Shown: positions 14,110 to 21,138 of the stretch, in pieces
Numbering within the stretch: position 1 is the first letter of the stretch
How the letters are laid out: the number at the start of each line of letters is the position of its first letter
NCBI GenBank assembly: GCA_029979375.1
Contig: JAPOHQ010000013.1
Span: 1 to 21,138, forward strand
Origin: Microbacteriaceae bacterium
Lineage (GTDB): Bacteria; Actinomycetota; Actinomycetes; Actinomycetales; Microbacteriaceae
Direction of reading: 5' to 3'
DNA: 21,138 nt
Notes under the pieces: model-generated
The model's database searches: none
Seen by the model: the letters and a program-made list of their open reading frames with translations, nothing else
What the model was told of the DNA's origin: nothing
Translations under genes and position numbers: made by a program

Positions 14110-15723
14110 TTGGACTACCGGACAGAAGCCAAGCTTTGGCTCGAGCAGGATCCCGACCCTGTTACCAGGGCCGAGCTGGAGGGACTTCTTGCCGCGGCAA
14201 ATGACGAAGAGCTAGCGGATCGTTTCTCACAAAGCCTGCAGTTCGGTACCGCCGGACTTCGAGGCGAATTGGGTGCGGGGCCAAACCGGATGAACCGCAT
14301 TGTTGTCGCGCAAGCTGCCAGGGCCATTGGCATGTTCCTGCAGGCCAACAGCGCCGAGTACTCGCAAGCCGGCGGTGAGCTTAGAGTGGTAATCGGGTAT
14401 GACGGTCGACACAATTCCGATGTCTTTGCCCTTGACTCGGCTCGAGTGCTGGCGGGATTAGGGCTGAAACCCATGCTCTTTGACCGAATGGTCCCCACGC
14501 CGGTCGCAGCGTTCACCGGCAGAAGACTGGGGGCTGCAGCAACAATCATGGTCACCGCCAGCCACAACCCACCGCGTGACAATGGCTACAAGGTTTACCT
14601 CGGCGGAAAGTTTGGTGGATCACAACTGATCCCACCGCAAGATTCCGAGATTGCTCAGCTGATTGCCCAGACCGCCAAGTCGAAGACCTTCGCCCAGATC
14701 GAGCAGTCTGACAGCTTCGAATCGCTGGGCAAGAATGAGATCGATACCTATGTTGCAAGGGCAAAGCAGCTGGTACAGGCTGACCTGTTCTCACAGTCGT
14801 CGATAAAAATCACCCACACCGCCCTGCACGGGGTTGGTTGGTCAGTCATCGATGAGATCTTCCGGGGTATTGGACTGAAGCTGCTCCCGACCATTGAACA
14901 GCAGGAACCAAACGGTGATTTTCCAACGGTTAGCTTTCCTAATCCCGAGGAAAAAGGCGCCATGGATCTTGCAATGGCGACGGCAAAGGCAAATGGCAGC
15001 GACCTGATTTTGGCCAACGACCCGGATGCAGATCGACTTGCGGTTGCGGTTTCAGATGGCGAAAGTTTCCGAATGCTGACCGGCGATGAAGTTGGTCTCC
15101 TGCTAGCTGACCGCTGTGCCAGCGCATCAAGCGAAGGCTCGCTGGCAAACTCGCTGGTGTCGGCCGACATCTCAGCGGTCGCAAAGAAACATGGCTTGAA
15201 ATATGAACAAACCCTCACTGGCTTCAAGTGGATTTCGAAGGTGCCAAACCTGATCTATGGTTACGAGGAGGCTCTGGGCTACTGCGTTGATCCCGAGCAC
15301 ACCCCTGACAAGGACGGCATTACGGCCGCGCTCCTGATAGCGGAGCTCGCGGCAAAGCTCAAGCTCGAGAACCTAACCCTGTTGGATCACCTCACCAATC
15401 TCGAAAGGGAGTATGGCAAGCTCGCAACGGGGCAGGTGTCAATCAGAGTCAGTGACCTTTCGGTGATCTCCAAGGTTATGAGCGCTGTGCGAAGCAATCC
15501 CCCAGCGGCCTTTGGTGATGAGGAACTGGTGTTTGAAGACCTGCTTGTGTCCAAGACCCACCGAACAGACGCGGTTGTCCTGAGCGGTGAGCGAACCAGG
15601 ATGATCTTCCGCCCAAGTGGAACCGAGCCAAAGCTCAAGTGCTATTTGCAATACCGGGGCAGCAAGGCAGAACTTGAGGCCCTAGAGAGCTTTGCCAGCG
15701 AACTTATCGCCGGCTATCAATAA
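14110..15723 (+). CDS. pmmB: Phosphohexomutase-superfamily enzyme, probable phosphopentomutase/phosphoglucomutase
   Basis: A 537-residue alpha-D-phosphohexomutase. Motifs: FGTAGLRGELGAGPNRMN (about 45-62), the phosphoserine loop TASHNPP with Ser151, the metal loop DPDADR (Asp304, 306, 308), the sugar-binding loop GYEEALGY (384-391), and the phosphate-binding RPSGTEPKLK (501-510). The length and the EEALGY loop place it with PGM2-like enzymes, which act on glucose 1-phosphate or ribose/deoxyribose 1-phosphate. It begins at TTG immediately after the PNP stop, with AAAGG six bases upstream, so conversion of pentose 1-phosphate to 5-phosphate is the likely job. In M. tuberculosis the equivalent pair is deoD-pmmB. 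Its 3' end overlaps the opposite-strand flavoprotein gene by 20 bases. Confidence 0.9.
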   Translation: MDYRTEAKLWLEQDPDPVTRAELEGLLAAANDEELADRFSQSLQFGTAGLRGELGAGPNRMNRIVVAQAARAIGMFLQANSAEYSQAGGELRVVIGYDGRHNSDVFALDSARVLAGLGLKPMLFDRMVPTPVAAFTGRRLGAAATIMVTASHNPPRDNGYKVYLGGKFGGSQLIPPQDSEIAQLIAQTAKSKTFAQIEQSDSFESLGKNEIDTYVARAKQLVQADLFSQSSIKITHTALHGVGWSVIDEIFRGIGLKLLPTIEQQEPNGDFPTVSFPNPEEKGAMDLAMATAKANGSDLILANDPDADRLAVAVSDGESFRMLTGDEVGLLLADRCASASSEGSLANSLVSADISAVAKKHGLKYEQTLTGFKWISKVPNLIYGYEEALGYCVDPEHTPDKDGITAALLIAELAAKLKLENLTLLDHLTNLEREYGKLATGQVSIRVSDLSVISKVMSAVRSNPPAAFGDEELVFEDLLVSKTHRTDAVVLSGERTRMIFRPSGTEPKLKCYLQYRGSKAELEALESFASELIAGYQ

Positions 15724-16357
15724 ATCTTTGAACGCTGGGTGGCACGGGTAGCTCCTTCGACTCCTGGTCTGCAGGAATTACCTCTCCGGCACGCTCCCGG
15801 AAGGGGATGATCCCCGCCCAATAGCCCTTGTTGAGATCCTCTTCGGGGTCATCGACTTCGTTCACCGATATCTTCACAGAGGTCTCCGAGAGGTCGACGG
15901 CAACGATAATCGTCGCGGCAAGCTCCTTCTTGGTGGTGGGCCTAGCCTCCTCGTTGCGGCCAGGCAGCAAGCCCTCGCTGAGGGCGTTCAGGGCCTCCAA
16001 CTTATCCTCATCAGAGACCAACCTCGCCTTTCCGAAGATAACCACGGACCGGTAGTGCATGCCTGAGTTGAATGTGCTTCTGGCCACCTTAAGACCGCGT
16101 AGTTCCGTGATGCTGACACAGATATCTGGCTCGGCTGCCAAGAGTCTCATCAGTCGCGAGCCGGTCGAACCATGCAGGAATAGCGTGTCACCGGAGCGCC
16201 CGTAGGTCATCGGGATTACCAGCGGGGAACCGTCCTGCACGACACCGACATGTGCCACCAGGTTGTCGTCGATCACGGAATAGAGGTCTGCCTGCTCGCC
16301 AGAAGACTTATATGCAAGACGTTTGAGCTCGGTGCGGGGAGAACTTCCAGGTTTCAT
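15704..16357 (-). CDS. Pyridoxamine 5'-phosphate oxidase-like flavin-binding protein
   Basis: A 217-residue protein with a split-barrel FMN-binding fold of the PNPOx-like superfamily (the Pyridox_ox_2 group). Family marks are VAHVGVVQDGSPLVIPM, GDTLFLHGSTGSRLMRLL (FMN and phosphate contacts), MHYRSVVIFGKARLV and, near the end, GYWAGIIPF. Such proteins bind FMN, F420 or haem, and most have no assigned substrate; true vitamin B6 oxidase activity is unlikely. It starts ten bases after the end of the PTS IIB gene on the same strand, so it is probably the last gene of the nucleoside operon. The gene end overlaps the mutase gene from the other strand. Confidence 0.82.
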   Translation of the reverse strand: MKPGSSPRTELKRLAYKSSGEQADLYSVIDDNLVAHVGVVQDGSPLVIPMTYGRSGDTLFLHGSTGSRLMRLLAAEPDICVSITELRGLKVARSTFNSGMHYRSVVIFGKARLVSDEDKLEALNALSEGLLPGRNEEARPTTKKELAATIIVAVDLSETSVKISVNEVDDPEEDLNKGYWAGIIPFRERAGEVIPADQESKELPVPPSVQRFIDSRR

Positions 16358-16366
16358 TTCTGAATG

Positions 16367-16639
16367 CTAGCCCAGCGCCGACTCGAGTTTCTCGCGCAGA
16401 ACCTGAAGGTCGTGGATGTTCTCGATCACCACGACCTCGCTTCGGACCGTCGTGATGTGGCTCAGAACCTCTGGGGTGGCAAGAACAAGCTGGGCGGGAA
16501 GCTCCTCGGACTCGACTTTCGCCACCGAGACGGCTTGGACGTCGGCCTCGATGCCAAGATCCAAAAGGACCCTGTCAACGTTGGACTTCAGGATCACACT
16601 GGTGCCGATTCCAGCGCCACAGACCGTATAAATGAGCAT
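16367..16639 (-). CDS. Stand-alone PTS EIIB protein (ascorbate/lactose type)
   Basis: A 90-residue single-domain IIB of the phosphotransferase system. The N-terminus MLIYTVCGAGIGTSVILK is the P-loop with the phosphorylated Cys7, then alternating helices and strands (VSVAKVESEELPAQ, LVLATPEVL) as in UlaB/SgaB-like IIB. All residues needed for phosphotransfer seem present. IIB normally takes phosphate from IIA and passes it to sugar in the IIC channel, but neither IIA nor IIC is encoded in this window. It lies 39 bases after add and ten bases before the flavoprotein gene, in the same direction. It may be a remnant of a larger PTS once linked to the nucleoside operon, or serve partners elsewhere. 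Confidence 0.85.
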   Translation of the reverse strand: MLIYTVCGAGIGTSVILKSNVDRVLLDLGIEADVQAVSVAKVESEELPAQLVLATPEVLSHITTVRSEVVVIENIHDLQVLREKLESALG

Positions 16640-16678
16640 GTCTAACTAAACCAGGGAAATGCAAACAGCAGGTTACGT

Positions 16679-17761
16679 TTACTGCGCTCTCGCGAAGCCG
16701 ATTTCGATCATGTCCATGAGCTCTTCGCGCTCTGGGAGACCTTGGAAGCAGGCCGCCGCCGCGTTGAGCTGGAACTGCTCGAGATCGGCCACCGAATAAC
16801 CGAAAGTGTCGACCAGGATCTCTAGCTCCCGCGTCAGCGAGGTTCCGCTCATCAGCCGGTTGTCGGTGTTCACAGTCACCTTGAATCCGAGGTCATAGAG
16901 GACATCGAAGGGGTGGTCCGCCATGGTGTCTCCCATCATGGCGAAGGCGCCGGTCTGCAGGTTCGAGCTCGGCGAGGTCTCTAGCACGATCTCGCGATCG
17001 TGTACCCACTGGGCAACCGGTCCGAGCACAACCAGATCGGTGTCACCGTCGGTGCGGGAAAACATGATGTCCTCGATGATTCTCACACCGTGACCGAGTC
17101 GAAGGGCCCTGCCCGAGACGATTGCATCCTTAATCGATTCCACGCCATCGGCCTCACCGGCGTGCACTGTTACCGGGAAGAGCTCAGAAGCCAAATAGTC
17201 GAAGGCGACCTTGTGGCGTGAGGGTAAGAAGCCCTGCTCAGCACCGGCGATGTCAAAGCCCACCACGCCGTTGTTGCGATGCCTGACCGCGAGCTCGGCA
17301 ATCTCGAGGCCACGATCTGCATGACGCATCGCGGTAACGAGTTGGCCGGTCTTGATGAAGCCACCGCGATCGGCAACCTCATCCATGCCGCGCTCCAGGC
17401 CATCCTGGACAGCCTCTACCGTCTCATCCAAGCTCAAGCCGCCAGCCAGGTGCTGCTCTGGGGCCCAGCGCAGCTCGCCGTAAATAACACCGTCTTCAGC
17501 AAGATCCATCACTGCCTCATAGGCGACCCTGGCTAGACCCTCCTTGGTCTGCATGACGGCGACCGTGTGATCAAAGGCCTCGAGATACTTGACCAAAGAG
17601 CCCGAGTTGCAAACCTCGCTGAACCAGTTCGCGAGGTCAACCGCATTGTCTCTAGGGAGCTTGTGGCCGACGGCATCGGAGAGTTCGATGATCGTCTGTG
17701 GGCGCAATCCACCATCGAGGTGGTCGTGAAGTGAAATCTTGGGCAGGGACTGAATATCCAA
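16679..17761 (-). CDS. add: Adenosine deaminase
   Basis: A 360-residue zinc hydrolase that turns adenosine and deoxyadenosine into inosine and deoxyinosine, the substrates of the PNP encoded nearby. Zinc and catalytic residues are in place: SLHDHLDGG (His12, His14), VTVHAGEAD (His200, Glu203), LGHGVRI (His224) and VNTDNRLMSGT (Asp300). Actinobacterial relatives share the ETSPSSNLQTG segment. The start is TTG with AGGAAG just upstream, seven bases after the deoA stop, so it is in the same transcript as cdd and deoA. Nothing is lost or fused. Confidence 0.95.
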   Translation of the reverse strand: MDIQSLPKISLHDHLDGGLRPQTIIELSDAVGHKLPRDNAVDLANWFSEVCNSGSLVKYLEAFDHTVAVMQTKEGLARVAYEAVMDLAEDGVIYGELRWAPEQHLAGGLSLDETVEAVQDGLERGMDEVADRGGFIKTGQLVTAMRHADRGLEIAELAVRHRNNGVVGFDIAGAEQGFLPSRHKVAFDYLASELFPVTVHAGEADGVESIKDAIVSGRALRLGHGVRIIEDIMFSRTDGDTDLVVLGPVAQWVHDREIVLETSPSSNLQTGAFAMMGDTMADHPFDVLYDLGFKVTVNTDNRLMSGTSLTRELEILVDTFGYSVADLEQFQLNAAAACFQGLPEREELMDMIEIGFARAQ

Positions 17762-17768
17762 TTGCTTC

Positions 17769-19043
17769 CTAACTAATTCTTCCCAGAATCAACTCGCGCT
17801 TTGGTGGTTTGCTTTCTGAGAATTCTGCTGCGGACTCTGCAAGGGCGATGGCACGCTCAAACTTCTCCGGGGTGTCAGTGTAGAGGGTCATTAGCGCATC
17901 GCCAGCGCTGACCTCGTCTCCAAGTTGCTTGTGGAGTTCGATTCCCGCTCCAAATTGAACGGCGTCTTCTTTGCGCTCTCGACCAGCACCCAACCTCCAG
18001 GAGGCCACTCCAACCGCGAGGGCGTCAAGCCTGGAGAGATATCCGCTGGAGCTGGCACGGATGGTGTGCCACTCCTTGGCCTTCGCCATCGGTGCGTCTG
18101 GGTCTCCGCCTTGGGCCGAAATCATCTCCCGCCACTTCGTCATAGCCTTGCCGTTGGCAAGATTTTCTCTGGGGTCCGCCTCAATGCCAACAAGCGAAAG
18201 CATCTCTCGAGCAAGTTCGACAGTTATCTCCACGACGTCCTCGGGGCCGCCGCCACTGAGCACTTCGAGAGACTCCTCAACCTCAAGGGCGTTGCCGATC
18301 TTGAGCCCAAGTGGGGTGGACATGTCGGTTAGCAGGGCAGACGTTTTGACTCCAGCATCTTTTCCGATCTGCACCAGCACCTTTGCTAGGTCTCCTGCTC
18401 GATCAAGAGTCTTCATGAAAGCACCGGAGCCGACCTTGACGTCTAGCACCAGGGCGGAGGTTCCCTCCGCAATCTTCTTGCTCATTATCGAAGAGGCAAT
18501 GAGAGGTATTGCCTCGACGGTGCCGGTAACGTCGCGAAGGGCGTAAAGCTTTCGGTCTGCCGGGGCAAGCCCGCTGCCCGCGGCACAAACCACTGCCCCG
18601 ACTTCGGCGAGCTGGCTGTAGAGCTCGGTGTTGGAAAGTGACGCCTGCCAGCCAGGGATCGCCTCAAGCTTGTCCAGCGTTCCGCCGGTGTGGCCGAGAC
18701 CTCTTCCGCTGAGCTGCGGCACGGCAACACCATAGGATGCCACGAGCGGCGCAAGGGGAAGAGTGATCTTGTCTCCAACTCCTCCCGTGGAGTGCTTGTC
18801 GACCGTGGGCTTTTCCAGTCCACCGAACTCAAGGCGTTCACCCGAATCAATCATCGCCATTGTGAGATCGAGAATCTCCCGACGCTCCATGCCGTTGAGC
18901 AGGATCGCCATGGCCATCGCCGACATCTGCTCATCGGCGATTTCGCCTTTGGTGTAGGAGTCGATTAGCCAGCGAATCTCGTCGCTAGAGAGCTCCTGCT
19001 TCTCGCGCTTCTTGATGATCAGTTCGACTGCAGAAAAGCTCAT
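17769..19043 (-). CDS. deoA: Thymidine phosphorylase
   Basis: A 424-residue pyrimidine nucleoside phosphorylase. It splits thymidine and deoxyuridine into base and deoxyribose 1-phosphate. The signature runs through KHSTGGVGDKITLPLAP and the SGRGLGHTGGTLDKLE segment; LDVKVGSGAFMKT is the phosphate and nucleoside site, and the C-terminal domain has AGIELHKQLGD. The frame opens further upstream to 19160, but that part overlaps cdd in another frame; ATG 19043 overlaps the cdd stop by four bases (ATGA), the usual coupled start. It acts after Cdd on the imported pyrimidine nucleosides. Confidence 0.95.
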   Translation of the reverse strand: MSFSAVELIIKKREKQELSSDEIRWLIDSYTKGEIADEQMSAMAMAILLNGMERREILDLTMAMIDSGERLEFGGLEKPTVDKHSTGGVGDKITLPLAPLVASYGVAVPQLSGRGLGHTGGTLDKLEAIPGWQASLSNTELYSQLAEVGAVVCAAGSGLAPADRKLYALRDVTGTVEAIPLIASSIMSKKIAEGTSALVLDVKVGSGAFMKTLDRAGDLAKVLVQIGKDAGVKTSALLTDMSTPLGLKIGNALEVEESLEVLSGGGPEDVVEITVELAREMLSLVGIEADPRENLANGKAMTKWREMISAQGGDPDAPMAKAKEWHTIRASSSGYLSRLDALAVGVASWRLGAGRERKEDAVQFGAGIELHKQLGDEVSAGDALMTLYTDTPEKFERAIALAESAAEFSESKPPKRELILGRIS

Positions 19044-19429
19044 AGTTTCAGGTTCCTTGGGCCGAAGGCGTCCGGCAAGACCTCTTCGATGGGCTTGATG
19101 CCGCTGATGGTCTGGAGCAACATGCCCTCGGCTGCGTGTTCGAAGAGCAGCTGTCGGCACCGACCACAGGGCATCAGCGCATCGCCGTTGCCATCAACAC
19201 AGGCAAAGGCAACGAGCTTGCCGCCGCCGGTGCGGAACAACTCACTAACCATCGAGCACTCCGCACATAGCCCAAGGCCGTAGGAAGCGTTCTCGACATT
19301 GCAGCCTGAGACCACCCGACCGTCGTCGGTCAGTGCAGCTGCACCAACAGGAAAGTTGGAGTAGGGGGCGTAAGCCCGCTCCATTGCCTTCTTTGCCTCC
19401 GCGGTCAGTGCCGTCCAGTCGATCTCCAT
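19040..19429 (-). CDS. cdd: Cytidine deaminase
   Basis: A 129-residue tetrameric-type cytidine deaminase, full length. It converts cytidine and deoxycytidine to uridine and deoxyuridine. Motifs: YAPYSNFPVGAA near the N-terminus, GCNVENASYG, the catalytic CAEC (zinc ligand Cys55, proton shuttle Glu57) and PCGRCRQLL with zinc ligands Cys88 and Cys91. AAGGG lies seven bases before the ATG. The gene begins three bases after the permease stop and overlaps deoA by four bases, so transport, deamination and phosphorolysis are one operon. Confidence 0.96.
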   Translation of the reverse strand: MEIDWTALTAEAKKAMERAYAPYSNFPVGAAALTDDGRVVSGCNVENASYGLGLCAECSMVSELFRTGGGKLVAFACVDGNGDALMPCGRCRQLLFEHAAEGMLLQTISGIKPIEEVLPDAFGPRNLKL

Positions 19430-19432
19430 GAT

Positions 19433-20689
19433 CTAACCCTTCGTATATGGAATGGCCAGGGCTTTCGGCGGCCTGGACTGGCCAACGAATCCCACCACCG
19501 CGATGATCGTGACGATGTAGGGGACCATGGTGATGAAGTCGGTCGGGATTCCCGGGCTCACCTGGTTTGCCCAAACTCGCAAGATGATTGAGAAACCGAA
19601 CAGCAGCGCGGCAAGCCCGGCTGAGATTGGGTGCCAGCGGCCCAGAATGACGACGGCGAGCGCGATGAATCCAAAACCACCCGACATCTCTCGCCCGAAG
19701 GCCCCGGCGTTACCGATGGTCAGGGCAGCACCACCCAGGCCGGCAGACATGCCGCCAATGGTTACCCACCAGAACCTGGTTCGTCCGACATTGATACCAA
19801 CCGTGTCGGCAGCCAGCGGGTGCTCACCCACGGCCCTTGCCCTAAGCCCGAGCTTGCTCTTGAAGAGAACGAAGTAGAGGGTTGGGACGATTATCAAAGC
19901 CGCGAAGACCGTGATTCGGTTCTCGAAGAGCACGGGGCCAATGATTGGAATGTCGCTCAGCAGCGGGAGCTTGATGATTTCCATGGTTCCCGGGAAGTTC
20001 ACGTTCTCGCCGTCCTCGGTCAGCCACTGCTGGTAGAGGAAGTTGGTGATTCCAATCATCAAGACGTTCAGCACCACGCCAACAATGATCTGTTGGGCAA
20101 GGAACTTGATCGCGAAGACAGCCAGGACGATGCCCACCACAGCACCGCCAATCATGGCGGAGGTGAGGCCCAACCAGTAGTTGTCCGTGATCGAAGACAC
20201 GACCGCAGCCATGAATGCACCCGTGAGAAGCTGCGCCTCGATGGCGATGTTGGTGATTCCAACCCGCTCACACATGATGCCTCCCATGGCTCCAAGCATG
20301 ATCGGAACAGCCAATACGAGAGCCGTGCCGGCGATGAAGGCGATTGGGACCGAGTTTTCTGCAGCTAGCCAGCCCAGCAGCGCTGTTACTCCGATGAGGC
20401 CGTAGATTGCGGAAATCCAAAGCGGTGTCCTGCGATTCTGCATCGCGAGCCAGGTTGCAAGTGCCGCGATTGCCAAGAGCAAAACACCAGAAACCAGACC
20501 CAGGGTCGACGAGTCGACCGGAATCGCCGGCAACTGAATGGTGTCCGTGCGTCGCGAGATTTCAAAGACCACGTCTCCCTCGCGACCGAGAATCCCGAAG
20601 AACATCAAGACCACTGCGCCAACGCTTCCCATCATGATGGGGGTCTTGTAGCCAACGCGCTCCTCTTTTGATAGCTGAACCTGACTCAT
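19433..20689 (-). CDS. ABC transporter permease, nucleoside (BMP/NupQ-type) importer
   Basis: A 418-residue polytopic membrane protein of the BPD_transp_2 permease family used by basic-membrane-protein (BMP) type nucleoside importers. About ten hydrophobic segments can be seen, starting with two extra N-terminal ones (about 16-35 and 60-80). The conserved part includes GAMGGIMCERVGITNIAIEA, then FLAQQIIVGVVLNVLM, and a loop with LRARAVGEHPLAADTVGINV that contacts the ATPase. AGGAGGT lies five bases before the ATG, inside the upstream gene, whose stop overlaps this start by four bases. It is the second permease of the pair; cdd follows. Nucleoside specificity is inferred from the catabolic genes downstream. 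Confidence 0.9.
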   Translation of the reverse strand: MSQVQLSKEERVGYKTPIMMGSVGAVVLMFFGILGREGDVVFEISRRTDTIQLPAIPVDSSTLGLVSGVLLLAIAALATWLAMQNRRTPLWISAIYGLIGVTALLGWLAAENSVPIAFIAGTALVLAVPIMLGAMGGIMCERVGITNIAIEAQLLTGAFMAAVVSSITDNYWLGLTSAMIGGAVVGIVLAVFAIKFLAQQIIVGVVLNVLMIGITNFLYQQWLTEDGENVNFPGTMEIIKLPLLSDIPIIGPVLFENRITVFAALIIVPTLYFVLFKSKLGLRARAVGEHPLAADTVGINVGRTRFWWVTIGGMSAGLGGAALTIGNAGAFGREMSGGFGFIALAVVILGRWHPISAGLAALLFGFSIILRVWANQVSPGIPTDFITMVPYIVTIIAVVGFVGQSRPPKALAIPYTKG

Positions 20690-21138
20690 TTGGCACCTCC
20701 TCTCCGAATCAATCGATCTCGAAGACCCGCAAGGGTCGAGGTCGTAGGTGGCTTGGGGAGCCTGAAGATCGCCCGAATCAGAGGTGGTGCAACTATGAAC
20801 AGCACGATGGCTCCCTGCACGATTCCCAAAACCTCTGGTGAGACTCCAATAACCTGCATCGAGGGTGAGCCCGCCTTGAACGCTCCGAACAGAAGACCGG
20901 CGAGCAGAATGCCTGGTGCATTAGACCCACCAAGCAATGCCACCGTGATGGCATCGAATCCGATGTTGGCATGGGTCGAGGGCGTAACTCCAATTGCGGT
21001 TCCTAGCGACTGGTTTGCAGCCGCAACCCCGACAAAGGCCGCGGACAGTCCCATTGCCAGGACGTAGGTTCGCTCGACGTTGATGCCGGAGGTTCTGGCA
21101 GCGTCAGGGTTGTAGCCAACCATCCTTAGCCGGAAGCC
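20686..21138 (-). CDS. ABC transporter permease, first of the nucleoside pair (cut by the right edge)
   Basis: The last 151 codons of a permease are visible; the frame is open to the window edge, and the ATG at 21123 is internal, because the residues before it (GFRLR) continue the family motif (FRLRMVGYNPDAARTSGINV). Four or so membrane segments follow, with the conserved FDAITVALLGGSNAPG and GVSPEVLGIVQG. It is the partner of the permease downstream, which overlaps by four bases (ATGA). The ATP-binding and substrate-binding genes are expected just outside the window. Confidence 0.88.
   Translation of the reverse strand, partial: GFRLRMVGYNPDAARTSGINVERTYVLAMGLSAAFVGVAAANQSLGTAIGVTPSTHANIGFDAITVALLGGSNAPGILLAGLLFGAFKAGSPSMQVIGVSPEVLGIVQGAIVLFIVAPPLIRAIFRLPKPPTTSTLAGLRDRLIRRGGAK

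Noticed and set aside
14748..15227. 159-residue Ser-rich open frame on the minus strand
   Set aside because: Antisense to the mutase metal-binding and sugar-binding region; low-complexity shadow.
19044..19160. Longer N-terminus for DeoA
   Set aside because: It lies in another frame of cdd; the ATGA overlap at 19040-19043 is the normal coupled start.
19631..20368. 245-residue open frame on the plus strand, rich in His, Asp and Gly
   Set aside because: Antisense to the ABC permease. The odd composition is the complement of hydrophobic codons, not a real protein.

Overview
The window looks like chromosomal core DNA from a high-GC Gram-positive bacterium, most likely a small-genome, possibly aquatic, member of the Microbacteriaceae. 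The support is an actinobacterial acyl-CoA carboxylase split into AccA (biotin carboxylase fused to biotin carrier), AccD and the small actinobacterial epsilon subunit AccE; an LpdA-type flavoprotein; a moderate GC content (mid to high 50s by eye); very tight gene packing; and many GTG/TTG starts. From memory, the gene content and order track one Mycobacterium tuberculosis region (purE-purK-birA-accD5-accE5-maf-accA3, then lpdA-deoD-pmmB-add-deoA-cdd), so most of the window is an ancient actinobacterial neighbourhood. I see no mobile element, CRISPR array, tRNA, rRNA or prophage gene.

Layout. 1-873 (minus): a lipoprotein and a secreted protein cut by the left edge, joined by a 4-base GTGA overlap. 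974-3342 (minus): birA-purK-purE operon (biotin ligase plus two purine-biosynthesis steps). 3468-5278 (plus): accD-accE. 5440-9339 (minus): four tightly linked genes, namely a TrmA-family RNA methyltransferase, a LuxR-type response regulator, a histidine kinase and a membrane protein resembling a kinase without its catalytic domain. 9371-11814 (plus): maf and accA, which complete the carboxylase. 11811-13232 (minus): lpdA. 13288-15723 (plus): purine nucleoside phosphorylase and a phosphohexomutase-family enzyme. 15704-21138 (minus): a run of at least seven genes, namely two nucleoside ABC permeases (the first cut by the right edge), cdd, deoA, add, a lone PTS IIB protein and a PNPOx-like flavoprotein.

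How it fits together. BirA biotinylates AccA; AccA, AccD and AccE form the acyl-CoA carboxylase that feeds fatty-acid synthesis. The right half is a nucleoside scavenging module: import by the ABC transporter, deamination by Cdd and Add, phosphorolysis by DeoA and PNP, and probable conversion of (deoxy)ribose 1-phosphate to the 5-phosphate by the mutase. The least explained parts are the four-gene signalling cluster lying between accE and maf-accA, and the orphan PTS IIB at the tail of the nucleoside operon. No gene-free stretch exceeds about 160 bases.
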